From contig NZ_AP023410.1 of the NCBI RefSeq assembly GCF_000193495.2, positions 2,232,001 through 2,296,000 on the forward strand: DNA of 64,000 bases, read 5' to 3'. The notes under the pieces were generated by a model. That model did not search any database and was not told the DNA's origin. It was given only the letters and a program-made list of their open reading frames with translations. This document shows, piece after piece, positions 56,237 to 64,000 of this stretch. How positions within the stretch are numbered: position 1 is the stretch's first letter; each line of letters starts with the position of its first letter. This stretch comes from Acetobacter aceti NBRC 14818 (GTDB lineage Bacteria > Pseudomonadota > Alphaproteobacteria > Acetobacterales > Acetobacteraceae). The translations under genes and the position numbers were made by a program.

Positions 56237-57002
56237 TCTGGTGCAGGACATGGCCCGCGATATCCGGCACGGTCTCGACCCTGTGCTGTTCGCCCGTGAA
56301 CGTCTGGGGTTTGATCCTGACCCATGGCAGGGCAGCGTTCTGAACTCGACCAGCAACCGGATCCTGCTCAACTGCACCCGGCAGTCGGGCAAAACCAGCA
56401 CAACTGCCGTGCTGGGTCTTCATACGGGCATGTACCAGCCTAATTCCCTGATCCTGCTTTTCTCCAAGGCCCAGCGTCAGAGTTCAGAGCTGCTTGCCAA
56501 GATTTACGGCCACATCAACACGATGGAAGGACCGCCCCGGCTGGTGAAGGAAGCGGCGACTGAACTGAAGCTCGCCAATGGCTCCCGCATCGTCAGTCTG
56601 CCGGGTGACGGCGACAGCATCCGTGGTTATTCCGCCCCGAACCTGATCGTGGAAGATGAGGCCGCGTTCGTTCATGACAGCCTGTACGAAGCCTTCCTGC
56701 CGATGCTGGCGACCAGTAACGGGCGGCTGGTGCTGATGAGCACGCCCAACGGCAAGCGCGGCCATTTCTATCATACCTGGGCCGGTGGAGATCCGAAGTG
56801 GCAGCGGGAAAGCGTCACCGCCCTTCAGGTGCCACGAATCAGCGCTGACTACCTCGAAGACATGAAATCCGAATACGGGCCGCACAAGTTTGCTCAGGAG
56901 TTCATGTGCCGGTTTGTCGAGGCTGACGACCAGTTCTTTTCCGATGAGGCCATTGAGCGGGCGTTCTCCCGCGATGTGCCTCTGCTCGAACTCAATTTCT
57001 GA
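56229..57002 (+). CDS. terminase large subunit, ATPase part (split gene)
   Basis: A 257-residue packaging ATPase. Walker A is LLNCTRQSGKTSTTAV, Walker B with catalytic Glu is NLIVEDEAAFVHDSLY, and a coupling motif follows (GRLVLMSTPNGKRGHFYHTW). It ends at EFMCRFVEADDQFF..LLELNF, where a full-length TerL would pass into the nuclease domain. The nuclease is encoded separately at 57330. Overlaps the previous gene by 8 bp. Confidence 0.9.
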   Translation: MTDLVQDMARDIRHGLDPVLFARERLGFDPDPWQGSVLNSTSNRILLNCTRQSGKTSTTAVLGLHTGMYQPNSLILLFSKAQRQSSELLAKIYGHINTMEGPPRLVKEAATELKLANGSRIVSLPGDGDSIRGYSAPNLIVEDEAAFVHDSLYEAFLPMLATSNGRLVLMSTPNGKRGHFYHTWAGGDPKWQRESVTALQVPRISADYLEDMKSEYGPHKFAQEFMCRFVEADDQFFSDEAIERAFSRDVPLLELNF

Positions 57003-57009
57003 GGTCTCA

Positions 57010-57330
57010 ATGACAGATATTTCCGACCAGATCGCGTCTGTTTCCGATGATCCCCCATTTCTGACCACGGCGGGCAATCTCATCAAACGCACAACATGGG
57101 CGCTGGTCAGGGATAGGGTGACAGTGAAGATGGTCAGGGCCAACGCCAGTAGCAGACCTCCTTTTCTGAGCATCACTGGCCTTGACGCGGTTCTTGTGGA
57201 GCCGGGCGAAAAGGTGCCTGAGACCGGATATGCAGTCGTCAATGTGACCGGGCATGAAGCGTTCACCCGTCCGGGTGTGCCGTGCGACCAGTGGGGCAAC
57301 ATGCACCCCAGCCATGGCACACATTTCTGA
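57010..57330 (+). CDS. hypothetical protein between the two terminase halves
   Basis: 106 residues from ATG 57010 after GAGGTCTCA. It is in a different frame from the ATPase gene and has no terminase, HNH or LAGLIDADG motif. One Cys and a His/Pro-rich end (CDQWGNMHPSHGTHF). Its TGA overlaps the ATG of the nuclease gene by one base. Not recognised. Confidence 0.6.
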   Translation: MTDISDQIASVSDDPPFLTTAGNLIKRTTWALVRDRVTVKMVRANASSRPPFLSITGLDAVLVEPGEKVPETGYAVVNVTGHEAFTRPGVPCDQWGNMHPSHGTHF

Positions 57331-58052
57331 TGGGTGTGATCTCGCCAGCTCACACAGTCGTCGAAGATCGACGCATCATCACCGAGGGTCATCTGGATGG
57401 GTATTCCATCGGACTCGATCTCGGAAAGTCACAGGATTTTACAGCAATTTGCGTGGCGGAAGTCTTTCTCTGTGAGCGTCAGCGCTGGCAGAAGCTGCAA
57501 TTCGAACCGATGGCCCAGATCGTGCAGCGTCGGGTGACGTGGCGCTATCGCATCCGCAATGTGCATCGCTATCCACGCGGCACGTCCTATCCTGATATCG
57601 CCAGATCCGTACGCAGTGTCATGGGCCAGCTTCCGGCGGCTCCTGTTCCTCCCGCGCTTTTCGTGGATCGTACGGGTGTTGGCGCTCCGGTGGTCGATAC
57701 CATGCGCGAAATGGGGCTGGCGCTTGTCGGTGTGTCGATCACTGGTGGCGCGAAGGTGAACAAACCCAACTGCTGGGAGGCGAATGTGCCGAAGTCGGTG
57801 CTGGCGTCCGCGCTGGACATTGCCTTTGCCGAGGACCGGCTCGAACTCACATCTCAGGCCACCGCGTCCGAAGCTCTGAAATCAGAGTTGCAGGGGTTCA
57901 GGGTGAAGAAGACCACGCACGGGAATGAGACGATGGAAGCGTGGCGTGAAGGTATTCACGATGATCTGGTGCTGGCCACGGCGCTGGCGGTCTGGGGCGG
58001 CGAGCAGCGCATTCGTCCCCGTCCGCCCGTTCAGTGGGATTTGGGCCGATGA
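57330..58052 (+). CDS. terminase large subunit, nuclease part (split gene)
   Basis: A 240-residue RNase H-fold nuclease. Acidic metal-binding residues are in YSIGLDLGKSQDFTAICV (first Asp), PALFVDRTGVGAPVVD (second) and HDDLVLATALAVW (third), the usual TerL nuclease order. Start ATG 57330; the frame opens at 57282. It would cut concatemers for the headful or cos step together with the ATPase product. The next gene overlaps by 4 bp. Confidence 0.88.
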   Translation: MGVISPAHTVVEDRRIITEGHLDGYSIGLDLGKSQDFTAICVAEVFLCERQRWQKLQFEPMAQIVQRRVTWRYRIRNVHRYPRGTSYPDIARSVRSVMGQLPAAPVPPALFVDRTGVGAPVVDTMREMGLALVGVSITGGAKVNKPNCWEANVPKSVLASALDIAFAEDRLELTSQATASEALKSELQGFRVKKTTHGNETMEAWREGIHDDLVLATALAVWGGEQRIRPRPPVQWDLGR

Positions 58053-58522
58053 CCATTGCCACGATCGACCCCGGCAACAGCGGCGCAATCGCCATTCTGT
58101 CCGATGCGGGCGACCTGATTGAAATCTTCGACATGCCGACCGTGGCCGTCACAGTGGCGAAGAAGCAGCGCAACATCGTGTCTGCTCCGCTACTGGCGAC
58201 AATGCTGAGGGCGCATGACCCGGCTGAGATATGGCTCGAGAAGGTATCGACCAGACCGGGCGAGGGTGCCGTCGGAGCGTTCGCGTTCGGTCGTGGTGTG
58301 GGTGTCATCGAGGGCGTGGCCGCTGCCCTTGGCAAGCCGCTTTCGACCGTGACGCCAGCCGTCTGGAAAAAGGCCACCGGATGTCCTGCCGACAAGGGCG
58401 GAGCGAGAGCCAGGGCAATGCAGCTTTTCCCGACAGCAGCCGACCAGTTCAAGCGCGTGAAAGACGATGGGCGAGCGGAGGCGGCGCTGATCGGAGCTTA
58501 CGCATGTCGGGCTCGGAAATAG
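58049..58522 (+). CDS. RuvC-like Holliday junction nuclease
   Basis: A 157-residue RNase H-fold resolvase. Acidic residues appear in ATIDPGNSGAIAILS, EIWLEKVSTRPGEGAV, and KDDGRAEAALIGAY, in the RuvC order. Phage RuvC-like enzymes resolve branched DNA before packaging, which suits its place after the terminase. Start ATG 58049, overlapping the previous stop. Confidence 0.85.
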   Translation: MTIATIDPGNSGAIAILSDAGDLIEIFDMPTVAVTVAKKQRNIVSAPLLATMLRAHDPAEIWLEKVSTRPGEGAVGAFAFGRGVGVIEGVAAALGKPLSTVTPAVWKKATGCPADKGGARARAMQLFPTAADQFKRVKDDGRAEAALIGAYACRARK

Positions 58523-58547
58523 TCTCACAACGCCTCATAACAGCGCT

Positions 58548-58665
58548 GTGAATGTCAGTCCGCAAGAGGGACAACATGCAGGGCGAGGCTGTATCGCACC
58601 TCTATAAGCGTTTGATTTTACTGGATAATTGCAAGGCGGTTGGTGGAGCTGAGGGGGATCGAACC
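58548..58665. repeat. right attachment repeat (att), joined to tRNA-Ala
   Basis: The imperfect partner of 45169-45282. The part from 58641 on is the 3' end of tRNA-Ala. The similarity runs further left than the tRNA gene, over about 90 bp. Confidence 0.75.
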
Positions 58666-58716
58666 CCTGACCTCCTCATTGCGAACGAGGCGCTCTCCCA
58701 TCTGAGCTACAGCCCC
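58641..58716 (-). tRNA. tRNA-Ala (anticodon CGC)
   Basis: Minus-strand cloverleaf: acceptor GGGGCTG/CAGCTCC, D arm AGCTCAGATGGGAGAGC, anticodon stem CCTCG/TGAGG with loop TTCGCAA (anticodon CGC), T arm AGGGG-TTCGATC-CCCCT, discriminator A, and encoded CCA. Its 3' end is the integration target of the element, and the gene itself stays intact. Confidence 0.93.
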
Positions 58717-58872
58717 GCCTTTGCCTGAAACTAGATAGCCTGCCTCCGGGAACTGTCAAGCCATATCCTCGGGAGGAGACCGAACCGTATTGGCTCCATT
58801 GCGGGTCTCCTGTAGTCTACGCTGCCATGCGCAGAATGCGCCTGACGTTTTTGCAAGAGGATACAGCTTTCC

Positions 58873-59169
58873 GTGTATGATCTGTGGCGCCTGCTTCTGA
58901 CGGTGGTAAAGCTCTATGAAGCGGTCATCATCATCTACTGTGTTTTCAGTATGCTGTATTCTTTCGGCGTGCTGGACCCGCGAAACCGGATTGTCGCGCA
59001 GATAGGACGGTTTCTCGGCTCTGTGGTGGAGCCGGTTCTGACCCCTCTGCGGAACATTCTTCCAAGCTTCGGGAATGTCGATCTCTCGCCGCTGGTCGTC
59101 CTGCTGGTGCTGCAATATCTCGTAGAGCCCTTCATGGCGCGCCAGATGATGAGCAGCCTGATGGGATAA
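58873..59169 (+). CDS. YggT family membrane protein
   Basis: A 98-residue inner-membrane protein with two hydrophobic regions (VVKLYEAVIIIYCVFSMLYS and VDLSPLVVLLVLQYLVEPF). The conserved YggT block is LGSVVEPVLTPLRNILPSFG. Start GTG 58873, with AGAGGA about 12 nt upstream. YggT proteins are linked to cell division or osmotic stress in some bacteria. A strong terminator follows. Confidence 0.85.
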   Translation: MYDLWRLLLTVVKLYEAVIIIYCVFSMLYSFGVLDPRNRIVAQIGRFLGSVVEPVLTPLRNILPSFGNVDLSPLVVLLVLQYLVEPFMARQMMSSLMG

Positions 59170-59200
59170 TCATCTCCATCCCGTCTGCATGATACAGAGG

Positions 59201-59230
59201 CCCCCGCCAGATCCTGTCCGGCGGGGGTTT
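59201..59230 (+). terminator. terminator of yggT
   Basis: CCCCCGCC/GGCGGGGG, 8-bp GC stem with an 11-nt loop, followed by TTTCTGT. Confidence 0.8.
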
Positions 59231-59258
59231 CTGTATCAGCGCTCAGGAGAACAGGCCT

Positions 59259-59966
59259 TTACCGCCGATCACAGCTTTCGGTCAGCCTGTTAAAATACAA
59301 TCCGGGAGAGCAGGTGACGACATTGCTGGGCACCTGCGTGGCAGCTGGCGCGGGAGCCTGCTGATATCCACCGTAATAGACGTTTCCGTAAGGCTGGGCG
59401 TAGCCTTGGGAATAATCACCGGGTGGCTGCGCATACCCTCCGGACTGCTGGTAATAGTCACCATAATATCCGGGTTCTGCTGTGGCTGCTCCGACGGACA
59501 TTCCTAGCAGGGTTCCGAAAGCGAACGGTGCGCCCCAGCCCCAGCCCCAACCCCAGCCGCCGTAACCGCCCCAGTAGGGGTAGCCGCCCCAGCCGTAATA
59601 AGCGGGATATCCACCCCAGCCCCAGCCCCAACCGGGTCCACCCCAACCACCGCCCCAGCCTCCCCAGCCGCCACGCCAGCCACCGCCCCAGCCGGGACCA
59701 CGTCCGCCAAAACCGCCACCACGGAAACCACCGGGACCACCGCGAAACCCTCCACCATGGAATCCGCCGCCCGGGCCGCCTCCGAAACCGCCGCCGTGAA
59801 ATCCTCCACCACCGCCGAAGCCACCTCCACCTCCATGGAATCCGCCACCGCCGCCACCAAAACCTCCCCCACCACCGCCCGGATGAGCGAAGGCCGGCGA
59901 GAGAACCGAAACGGATACGGCAACAACAGCAGCCTTCTGCAGCAACTTGAAACGGTTGATGATCAC
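59259..59966 (-). CDS. Gly-rich secreted protein with GGGF/GWG repeats
   Basis: A 235-residue exported protein. The start is GTG 59966, with GGAG 7 nt before it; this gives a clean signal peptide (LLQKAAVVAVSVSVLSPAFA). A repeat region follows (GGGGFGGGGGGFHGGGGGFG, then GGWRGGWGGWGGGWGGPGWG) and a Tyr/Gln/Pro region. The C-terminus CSPGLYFNRLTESCDRR has a Cys pair. Gly-rich proteins of this kind may form part of the envelope matrix; no function is known. The frame is open to 60032. Confidence 0.7.
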   Translation of the reverse strand: MIINRFKLLQKAAVVAVSVSVLSPAFAHPGGGGGGFGGGGGGFHGGGGGFGGGGGFHGGGFGGGPGGGFHGGGFRGGPGGFRGGGFGGRGPGWGGGWRGGWGGWGGGWGGPGWGWGWGGYPAYYGWGGYPYWGGYGGWGWGWGWGAPFAFGTLLGMSVGAATAEPGYYGDYYQQSGGYAQPPGDYSQGYAQPYGNVYYGGYQQAPAPAATQVPSNVVTCSPGLYFNRLTESCDRR

Positions 59967-60273
59967 GGCGCTTCTCCAGAAATTTCGATCAGATCTTTCA
60001 GCGTGACAGGGCACGGAATCAAAAGACGACATGGGGCCATCCGAGGAAGGCCATACGACCCATATGGGGATCAGCCCGAGGCTATGCCACAGGCCATATC
60101 ATACGGATGACAACAGAATGTAAGCACAGGCGGCCACAGTTTTGTGACTGAATAACGACCTTGTCCGGGCAGCATGTGCTCTTTTGTAACACGTCCAGTC
60201 CATGACCACGCCGCATTTGCGGACAACGCCCTGAAGCACAGGGCGGGCAGTCAGTGCCCGACCGGAAGCATCG

Positions 60274-62457
60274 TCAATGGCCGGTAGCTGCCGGAAATGC
60301 CGTCGGGATCTCCCCGAAACTGTTGTTGCTGCGGTCAATGTCCGGAATAGCCTTGTCAGGATCAAGGATGGCGGTACGGACAAGCTGGGTGCCGGCAACC
60401 TGCACATTCAGTTGACTGCGCAGCATCCACGCCTCCGTGGGAATGCGGATACGGGCGGAACTGCCGTCCATCCATGTCACCTGCAGGACCACCGGCAACG
60501 GCAGACGTCCCTTGTTGATGACCGGGATGACAGCGCCGTTTTTCGGATCGTTTCCGGCGTAAGACACTGGCCCGACCGCATAATCCGCCGCCCAGTTATT
60601 GAAATACCAGCCACGCCAGAACCAGGAGAGGTCCTCACCCGTCTCGCTGTTCATGAAACGGAAGAAATCTGACGGCGTGGGATGATGAAAAGACCACTCC
60701 TTTATGTAGGCACGCAAAGCCCGGTCAAAGCGATCCGGTCCGAGGATCTGCTCCCTCAACAACGTCAGTCCGTAAGCCGATTTGAAATAGGTCAGATCAT
60801 GCCGGTATGTCTCTGAAACCGTGTCCGAAGGCGCCATGAGAACAGGCGCATCCCTGTCCTTGAGCAGCGAGACGATGTCGATGGCGGGTTTACCGCTTTG
60901 CGCCGCGTATTCCGCATCCCGCTTCGGGGCAAATTCTCCGCCGTTGAAATGGGTGGATGCCAGCGTGTCGATAAAGGTATCGAACCCTTCATCCATGAAA
61001 GCGTGACGTCGTTCATTCGACCCGACCATCATGGGAAACCACTGGTGACCGAGTTCATGGGTCGTCATGGCGAACAGGTCAGGGTCCCGCTTTTTCGCGT
61101 CCTCAAAGGCGATGCCGGGATATTCCATGCTCGCGCCATGTCCTGCCGCATTGATGGCGTTCGGCCAAGGATAAGGGGACCATTGCGACGAGAAATACTC
61201 AATCGCATGTTTCACATAGGCCGTGGACCGGTCCCATCCATGCGCGCCAATGCCTTCAACCGGATAGAAGGACATGGCCAGACGGGGTGCGGGCTGTTTG
61301 TCCTTTTCGTTCCCTGTTGAGAGAGGCGGCAGATCCAGCTTGGCGGCATCCCACAGGAACGCGGCGGAGGCCATGAACGCCACGTCGCGGGTATTGGACA
61401 TCCGGAAATGCCATGTTCTGGTCGCGGGCTCCGGTGCCTCTGCTTTTTTGTCCGGCTCACTGCCCTTCTTCGAGGATGATGCTTCAGTCTGGGGTTGGGG
61501 CTGCGGAAGTGGGGGCGCCTCAACCTCCGCCTGCGTACGGATCATGATCCGCTGTTCGCTTTTCGCCGCCTGCGCCAGACGGTCGCGCTGTTCCTGTGTC
61601 AGCACTTCGGAAGGGTTCACCAGCGCACCTGAACCCGCGACGACAAAACGCGACGGTACGGTGACGCTGTAATCGAAATCCCCGTATTCCAGATAAAATT
61701 CCTGACCGAGATAGGGCGCAGCGTCCCATCCGCGGATGTCATCATACACCGCCATACGGGGGTAGAACTGCGCTATCTCGTAGATATCGCCGTTCTTGCT
61801 GGAAGAAACGGCGGTGCGTCCACCCCACTCTCCCGGCACAGTATAATGCCAGACAATGCGGATCTTCCGCTTCTCTCCCTTCTGCATCGGGTCAGCCAGT
61901 TCAAGCTGCATGCGTGTATCGAAGATGGCCGGCACCAGAGGCGTACTGCGCCCCTCATCCTCGATGGACACACTCTCGATGGCGATGCCGTCGGTATGAT
62001 GCTCATGCCGCTCGGGATTGGCAAAATCCGCTCGCGAACCTTCCCTATAGATGTTCTGGTCGAGTTGCACCCACAGCACGTCCAGCGGGTCAGGGCTGTT
62101 ATTCGTGTAGGTGATGATCTCGCTGCCGGACAGGGTCCGGTTGGTCGGGTCGATCGTCACCTTGATGTCGTAGTCAGCCCGGTTCTGCCATGCCTGCGGT
62201 CCTCTCCGGCCGCTGCCGGAACGATAGCCGTTCGGCGCATCGGGATAGGCCAGAGGCGCGAAGATTCTGCCCGCCTCCTGCACCGGTGTCGCTCCCGTAT
62301 CCGCCGCGTGAAGAGTCGTCAGGGGGCAAGGTAACGCGAAGGCCGTCAGCAGGAGTACAACGCGCAAACTCCGCCATTTCGGGCAGATCGCGCCGCGTTT
62401 CAGCACCACCCGCCCGGTCCGGGAAACGAAATGGGGGGATGACTGTTTCTTCAGCAT
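60274..62457 (-). CDS. M1-family metallopeptidase
   Basis: A 727-residue periplasmic or secreted zinc peptidase. The motif HELGHQWFPMMVGSNERRHA then FMDEGFDTFID supplies HExxH plus the distant Glu. The exopeptidase-type block GHGASMEYPGIAFED precedes it (in place of GAMEN). A hydrophobic N-terminal segment (RVVLLLTAFALPCPLTTLHA) is the export signal, at the end of a basic leader. A Ser/Glu/Lys-rich linker lies near residues 320-345. It is divergent from the adenosine-deaminase-like gene. Confidence 0.88.
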   Translation of the reverse strand: MLKKQSSPHFVSRTGRVVLKRGAICPKWRSLRVVLLLTAFALPCPLTTLHAADTGATPVQEAGRIFAPLAYPDAPNGYRSGSGRRGPQAWQNRADYDIKVTIDPTNRTLSGSEIITYTNNSPDPLDVLWVQLDQNIYREGSRADFANPERHEHHTDGIAIESVSIEDEGRSTPLVPAIFDTRMQLELADPMQKGEKRKIRIVWHYTVPGEWGGRTAVSSSKNGDIYEIAQFYPRMAVYDDIRGWDAAPYLGQEFYLEYGDFDYSVTVPSRFVVAGSGALVNPSEVLTQEQRDRLAQAAKSEQRIMIRTQAEVEAPPLPQPQPQTEASSSKKGSEPDKKAEAPEPATRTWHFRMSNTRDVAFMASAAFLWDAAKLDLPPLSTGNEKDKQPAPRLAMSFYPVEGIGAHGWDRSTAYVKHAIEYFSSQWSPYPWPNAINAAGHGASMEYPGIAFEDAKKRDPDLFAMTTHELGHQWFPMMVGSNERRHAFMDEGFDTFIDTLASTHFNGGEFAPKRDAEYAAQSGKPAIDIVSLLKDRDAPVLMAPSDTVSETYRHDLTYFKSAYGLTLLREQILGPDRFDRALRAYIKEWSFHHPTPSDFFRFMNSETGEDLSWFWRGWYFNNWAADYAVGPVSYAGNDPKNGAVIPVINKGRLPLPVVLQVTWMDGSSARIRIPTEAWMLRSQLNVQVAGTQLVRTAILDPDKAIPDIDRSNNSFGEIPTAFPAATGH

Positions 62458-62565
62458 ACGCTGTCTCCTGACATCAGGCGGATTACCGTGCTAACCCTTC
62501 AGATAGCATCGTCAAGGTGAACACGGTATTGTCCGCAGTTGTCATCCTAACGTGAAAAGCACACC
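62458..62565. promoter_or_regulatory. divergent promoter region of the M1 peptidase and deaminase genes
   Basis: A 108-bp gap with diverging genes on each side. No clear -35/-10 pair or operator was recognised by eye. Confidence 0.3.
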
Positions 62566-64000
62566 ATGCAGGCCATGATCCGACGCCTTCTGCCGGCTCT
62601 GCTGAGCCTCCCGTTTGTCACTGTGGCGTTCGCCGCCTCTCCGGACAGTTCTGAACAGGCGGCTGTTTCCAGCCGTTTCGAGGCCCTTCGCACCAACCCG
62701 CAGGAGCTTCCCCTCTTCATGCGGGCCTTCCCGAAGGGCGCGGATCTGCACAACCATCTGGTCGGCGCAATTTATGCGGAGCGTCTGCTGGAGTGGGCGA
62801 AACAGGATCAGCTTTGCGTGAACCCGGACACAGGGGCGATCGGTCCGACGCGCTGCGCTTTCGGATTTCACACCTCAAAGGACGCGATCCCCGCCGCCCA
62901 GATCATGCAGGATCAGGCTCTCTATACGCAGACGATCGACGCTCTCTCGATGCGGAATTTTGTCCCGTCGCCGCAGGACCGGTCGGGTCATGACCACTTC
63001 TTTGCGACATTCGACAAGTTCCTGCCCGCCACAGCCGCTCATGACGCCGACATGCTGGTGGACGCGCTCTCCCAGGCGGCGCGGGATCATGTCACCTACG
63101 TGGAACTGATGGTGTCACCACAGCTGAACGCCGTGGCCCGGTTGGGCTCGTCTTACAGGATCAACCGTGAGAGCGACATCGCGCAGGCAGAAATCCGCGT
63201 CGTGCCCCATCTCAACCATCTGGTGAAACTGGCGCGGGAAGAGACGGACACCATGGAACGCAAGGCCCGTGCGACCATGAAGTGCGGAACCAGCGAGGCC
63301 GTCCCCGGTTGTCATGTTGCCGTCCGCTATCTGTATCAAACAATCAGAACGATGCCTCCGGGCATGGTGCTGGCCCAGATCGCTTTCGGCTACACGCTGG
63401 CCACTGCTGACAGCCGCTTTGTCGGCATCAATATTGTCGGACCAGAAGACAATCCGATCGCCATGCAGGATTACACGCTGCATATGCAGATGTTCCACAC
63501 ACTTTCGGAACGCTGGCCAAAAGTAAAACTCTCCCTGCATGCCGGTGAACTGTCTCCGGGTCTGGTTGCTCCGAGCGGGCTCGACAATCATATCCGGCAG
63601 GCTGTTGAAATTGCCGGAGCGTCGCGCATCGGACATGGCGTGGACATCATGCAGGAACATGATCCGTATGGTCTGCTCGCGGAAATGGCGCAGCGGAATA
63701 TCCTCGTCGAGATCAATCTGAGCAGCAATGAACAGATCCTGAACGTCAAGGACAACGCCCATCCGTTCGTGACCTATCGCTCGCACGGAGTGCCTGTCGC
63801 GCTGTCCACGGATGACGAAGGCGTTTCACGCATTACCCTGACCGACGAATATCTCCGGGCCGCGAAAACCTATGCCCTGTCCTATACCGATCTGAAGGAC
63901 CTGTCCCGTATGGGGCTGGAGCACGGATTTGTCGCAGGCAAAAGTCTGTGGGATTCCACAAAACCTTTTCATCGCGTGCCCGCCTGTGCGGATATCGACG
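62566..64000 (+). CDS. secreted adenosine deaminase-like protein, partial at the window end
   Basis: Starts at ATG 62566 (MQAMIRRLLPALLSLPFVTV, a signal peptide) and continues past the right edge without a stop; 478 residues are visible. Metal-binding and catalytic motifs of the adenosine/AMP deaminase family are seen: ADLHNHLVGAIY, KVKLSLHAGELSPG, ASRIGHGVDI, and PVALSTDDEGVS. Export and the insertions resemble secreted ADGF-type deaminases. It may recover purines outside the cytoplasm; substrate inferred. Confidence 0.85.
   Translation, partial: MQAMIRRLLPALLSLPFVTVAFAASPDSSEQAAVSSRFEALRTNPQELPLFMRAFPKGADLHNHLVGAIYAERLLEWAKQDQLCVNPDTGAIGPTRCAFGFHTSKDAIPAAQIMQDQALYTQTIDALSMRNFVPSPQDRSGHDHFFATFDKFLPATAAHDADMLVDALSQAARDHVTYVELMVSPQLNAVARLGSSYRINRESDIAQAEIRVVPHLNHLVKLAREETDTMERKARATMKCGTSEAVPGCHVAVRYLYQTIRTMPPGMVLAQIAFGYTLATADSRFVGINIVGPEDNPIAMQDYTLHMQMFHTLSERWPKVKLSLHAGELSPGLVAPSGLDNHIRQAVEIAGASRIGHGVDIMQEHDPYGLLAEMAQRNILVEINLSSNEQILNVKDNAHPFVTYRSHGVPVALSTDDEGVSRITLTDEYLRAAKTYALSYTDLKDLSRMGLEHGFVAGKSLWDSTKPFHRVPACADID

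Larger units (their letters stand above)
45257..58665. mobile_element. integrated phage-satellite-like element, 13.4 kb
   Basis: The region between the two att repeats. It runs integrase, toxin-antitoxin, CI-like repressor, divergent early operon, AlpA-like regulators, primase-polymerase, primase-helicase, AlpA-like gene, candidate small terminase, split large terminase, RuvC-like nuclease, tRNA-Ala. Nearly every plus-strand gene overlaps the next by 4 bp (ATGA or GTGA). No portal, capsid, tail, holin or lysin gene is visible. The layout (int, divergent regulators, replication, packaging) resembles phage-inducible islands and P4-like satellites. A prophage deleted for its late region would also fit. 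Confidence 0.8.

Noticed and set aside
59423-59950. His/Pro/Arg-rich frame antisense to the Gly-rich protein
   Set aside because: It is the mirror of the GGN-rich codons on the other strand.

Overview
The window reads as chromosomal DNA of an acetic acid bacterium (Acetobacteraceae, Alphaproteobacteria). The reasons are moderately high GC, a ChvI/ChvG-like two-component pair, the alphaproteobacterial order mnmE-mnmG-rsmG-parA-parB, a Hint-domain secreted protein of a kind common in this family, and a secreted trehalase. All names come from reading translated sequence and motifs; no database search was run. The genus is not settled.

Layout. 1-5.2 kb: a sulfur-linked set on the minus strand with a YeeE/YedE-type sulfur transporter half, a SufS-like cysteine desulfurase with a ~125-residue N-terminal extension, and a Family 2 encapsulin shell protein carrying an inserted cyclic-nucleotide-binding-like domain. 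Behind it lie a decayed serine acetyltransferase and IS481/IS5-type transposase relics. 5.4-18.4 kb: housekeeping and stress genes (tldD, a periplasmic trehalase, dnaJ, dnaK, grpE, chvI/chvG-like regulators, infC with an apparent AUA start, a DegP-like protease). 18.4-29.7 kb: hrpB, a DsbD/ScsB-like thiol reductant transporter (probably CTG start), three glycosyltransferases and a large duplicated-module Hint protein. 29.8-36.1 kb: ogt, then the coupled operon mnmE-mnmG-rsmG-parA-parB with parS-like palindromes inside mnmE and rsmG, and tRNA-Lys. 36.4-44.8 kb: a DUF2501-type secreted protein, a Suv3-like helicase, an AT-rich Panacea-domain gene overlapping an unknown gene (candidate toxin-antitoxin pair), uvrA and a small Gly/Asn-repeat secreted protein.

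45.2-58.6 kb: a ~13.4-kb integrated element bounded by imperfect ~115-bp direct repeats. The right repeat is the 3' end of tRNA-Ala(CGC) and its flank. The element holds a tyrosine integrase, a HigB/HigA-like pair, a CI-like repressor facing a divergent early operon, AlpA-like regulators, a primase-polymerase plus a P4/D5-type primase-helicase, a terminase large subunit split into ATPase and nuclease genes, and a RuvC-like nuclease. No capsid, portal or tail gene is visible. This resembles a phage satellite or a prophage that lost its virion genes.

58.7-64 kb: tRNA-Ala, YggT, a Gly-rich secreted protein, an M1-family metallopeptidase and a secreted adenosine-deaminase-like enzyme cut by the window end.

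How they work together. The encapsulin, desulfurase and YeeE genes suggest compartmentalised sulfur handling from cysteine. The grpE/dnaK/dnaJ block is the Hsp70 system. The parABS locus with nearby parS-like sites suggests that this part of the chromosome is close to the replication origin.
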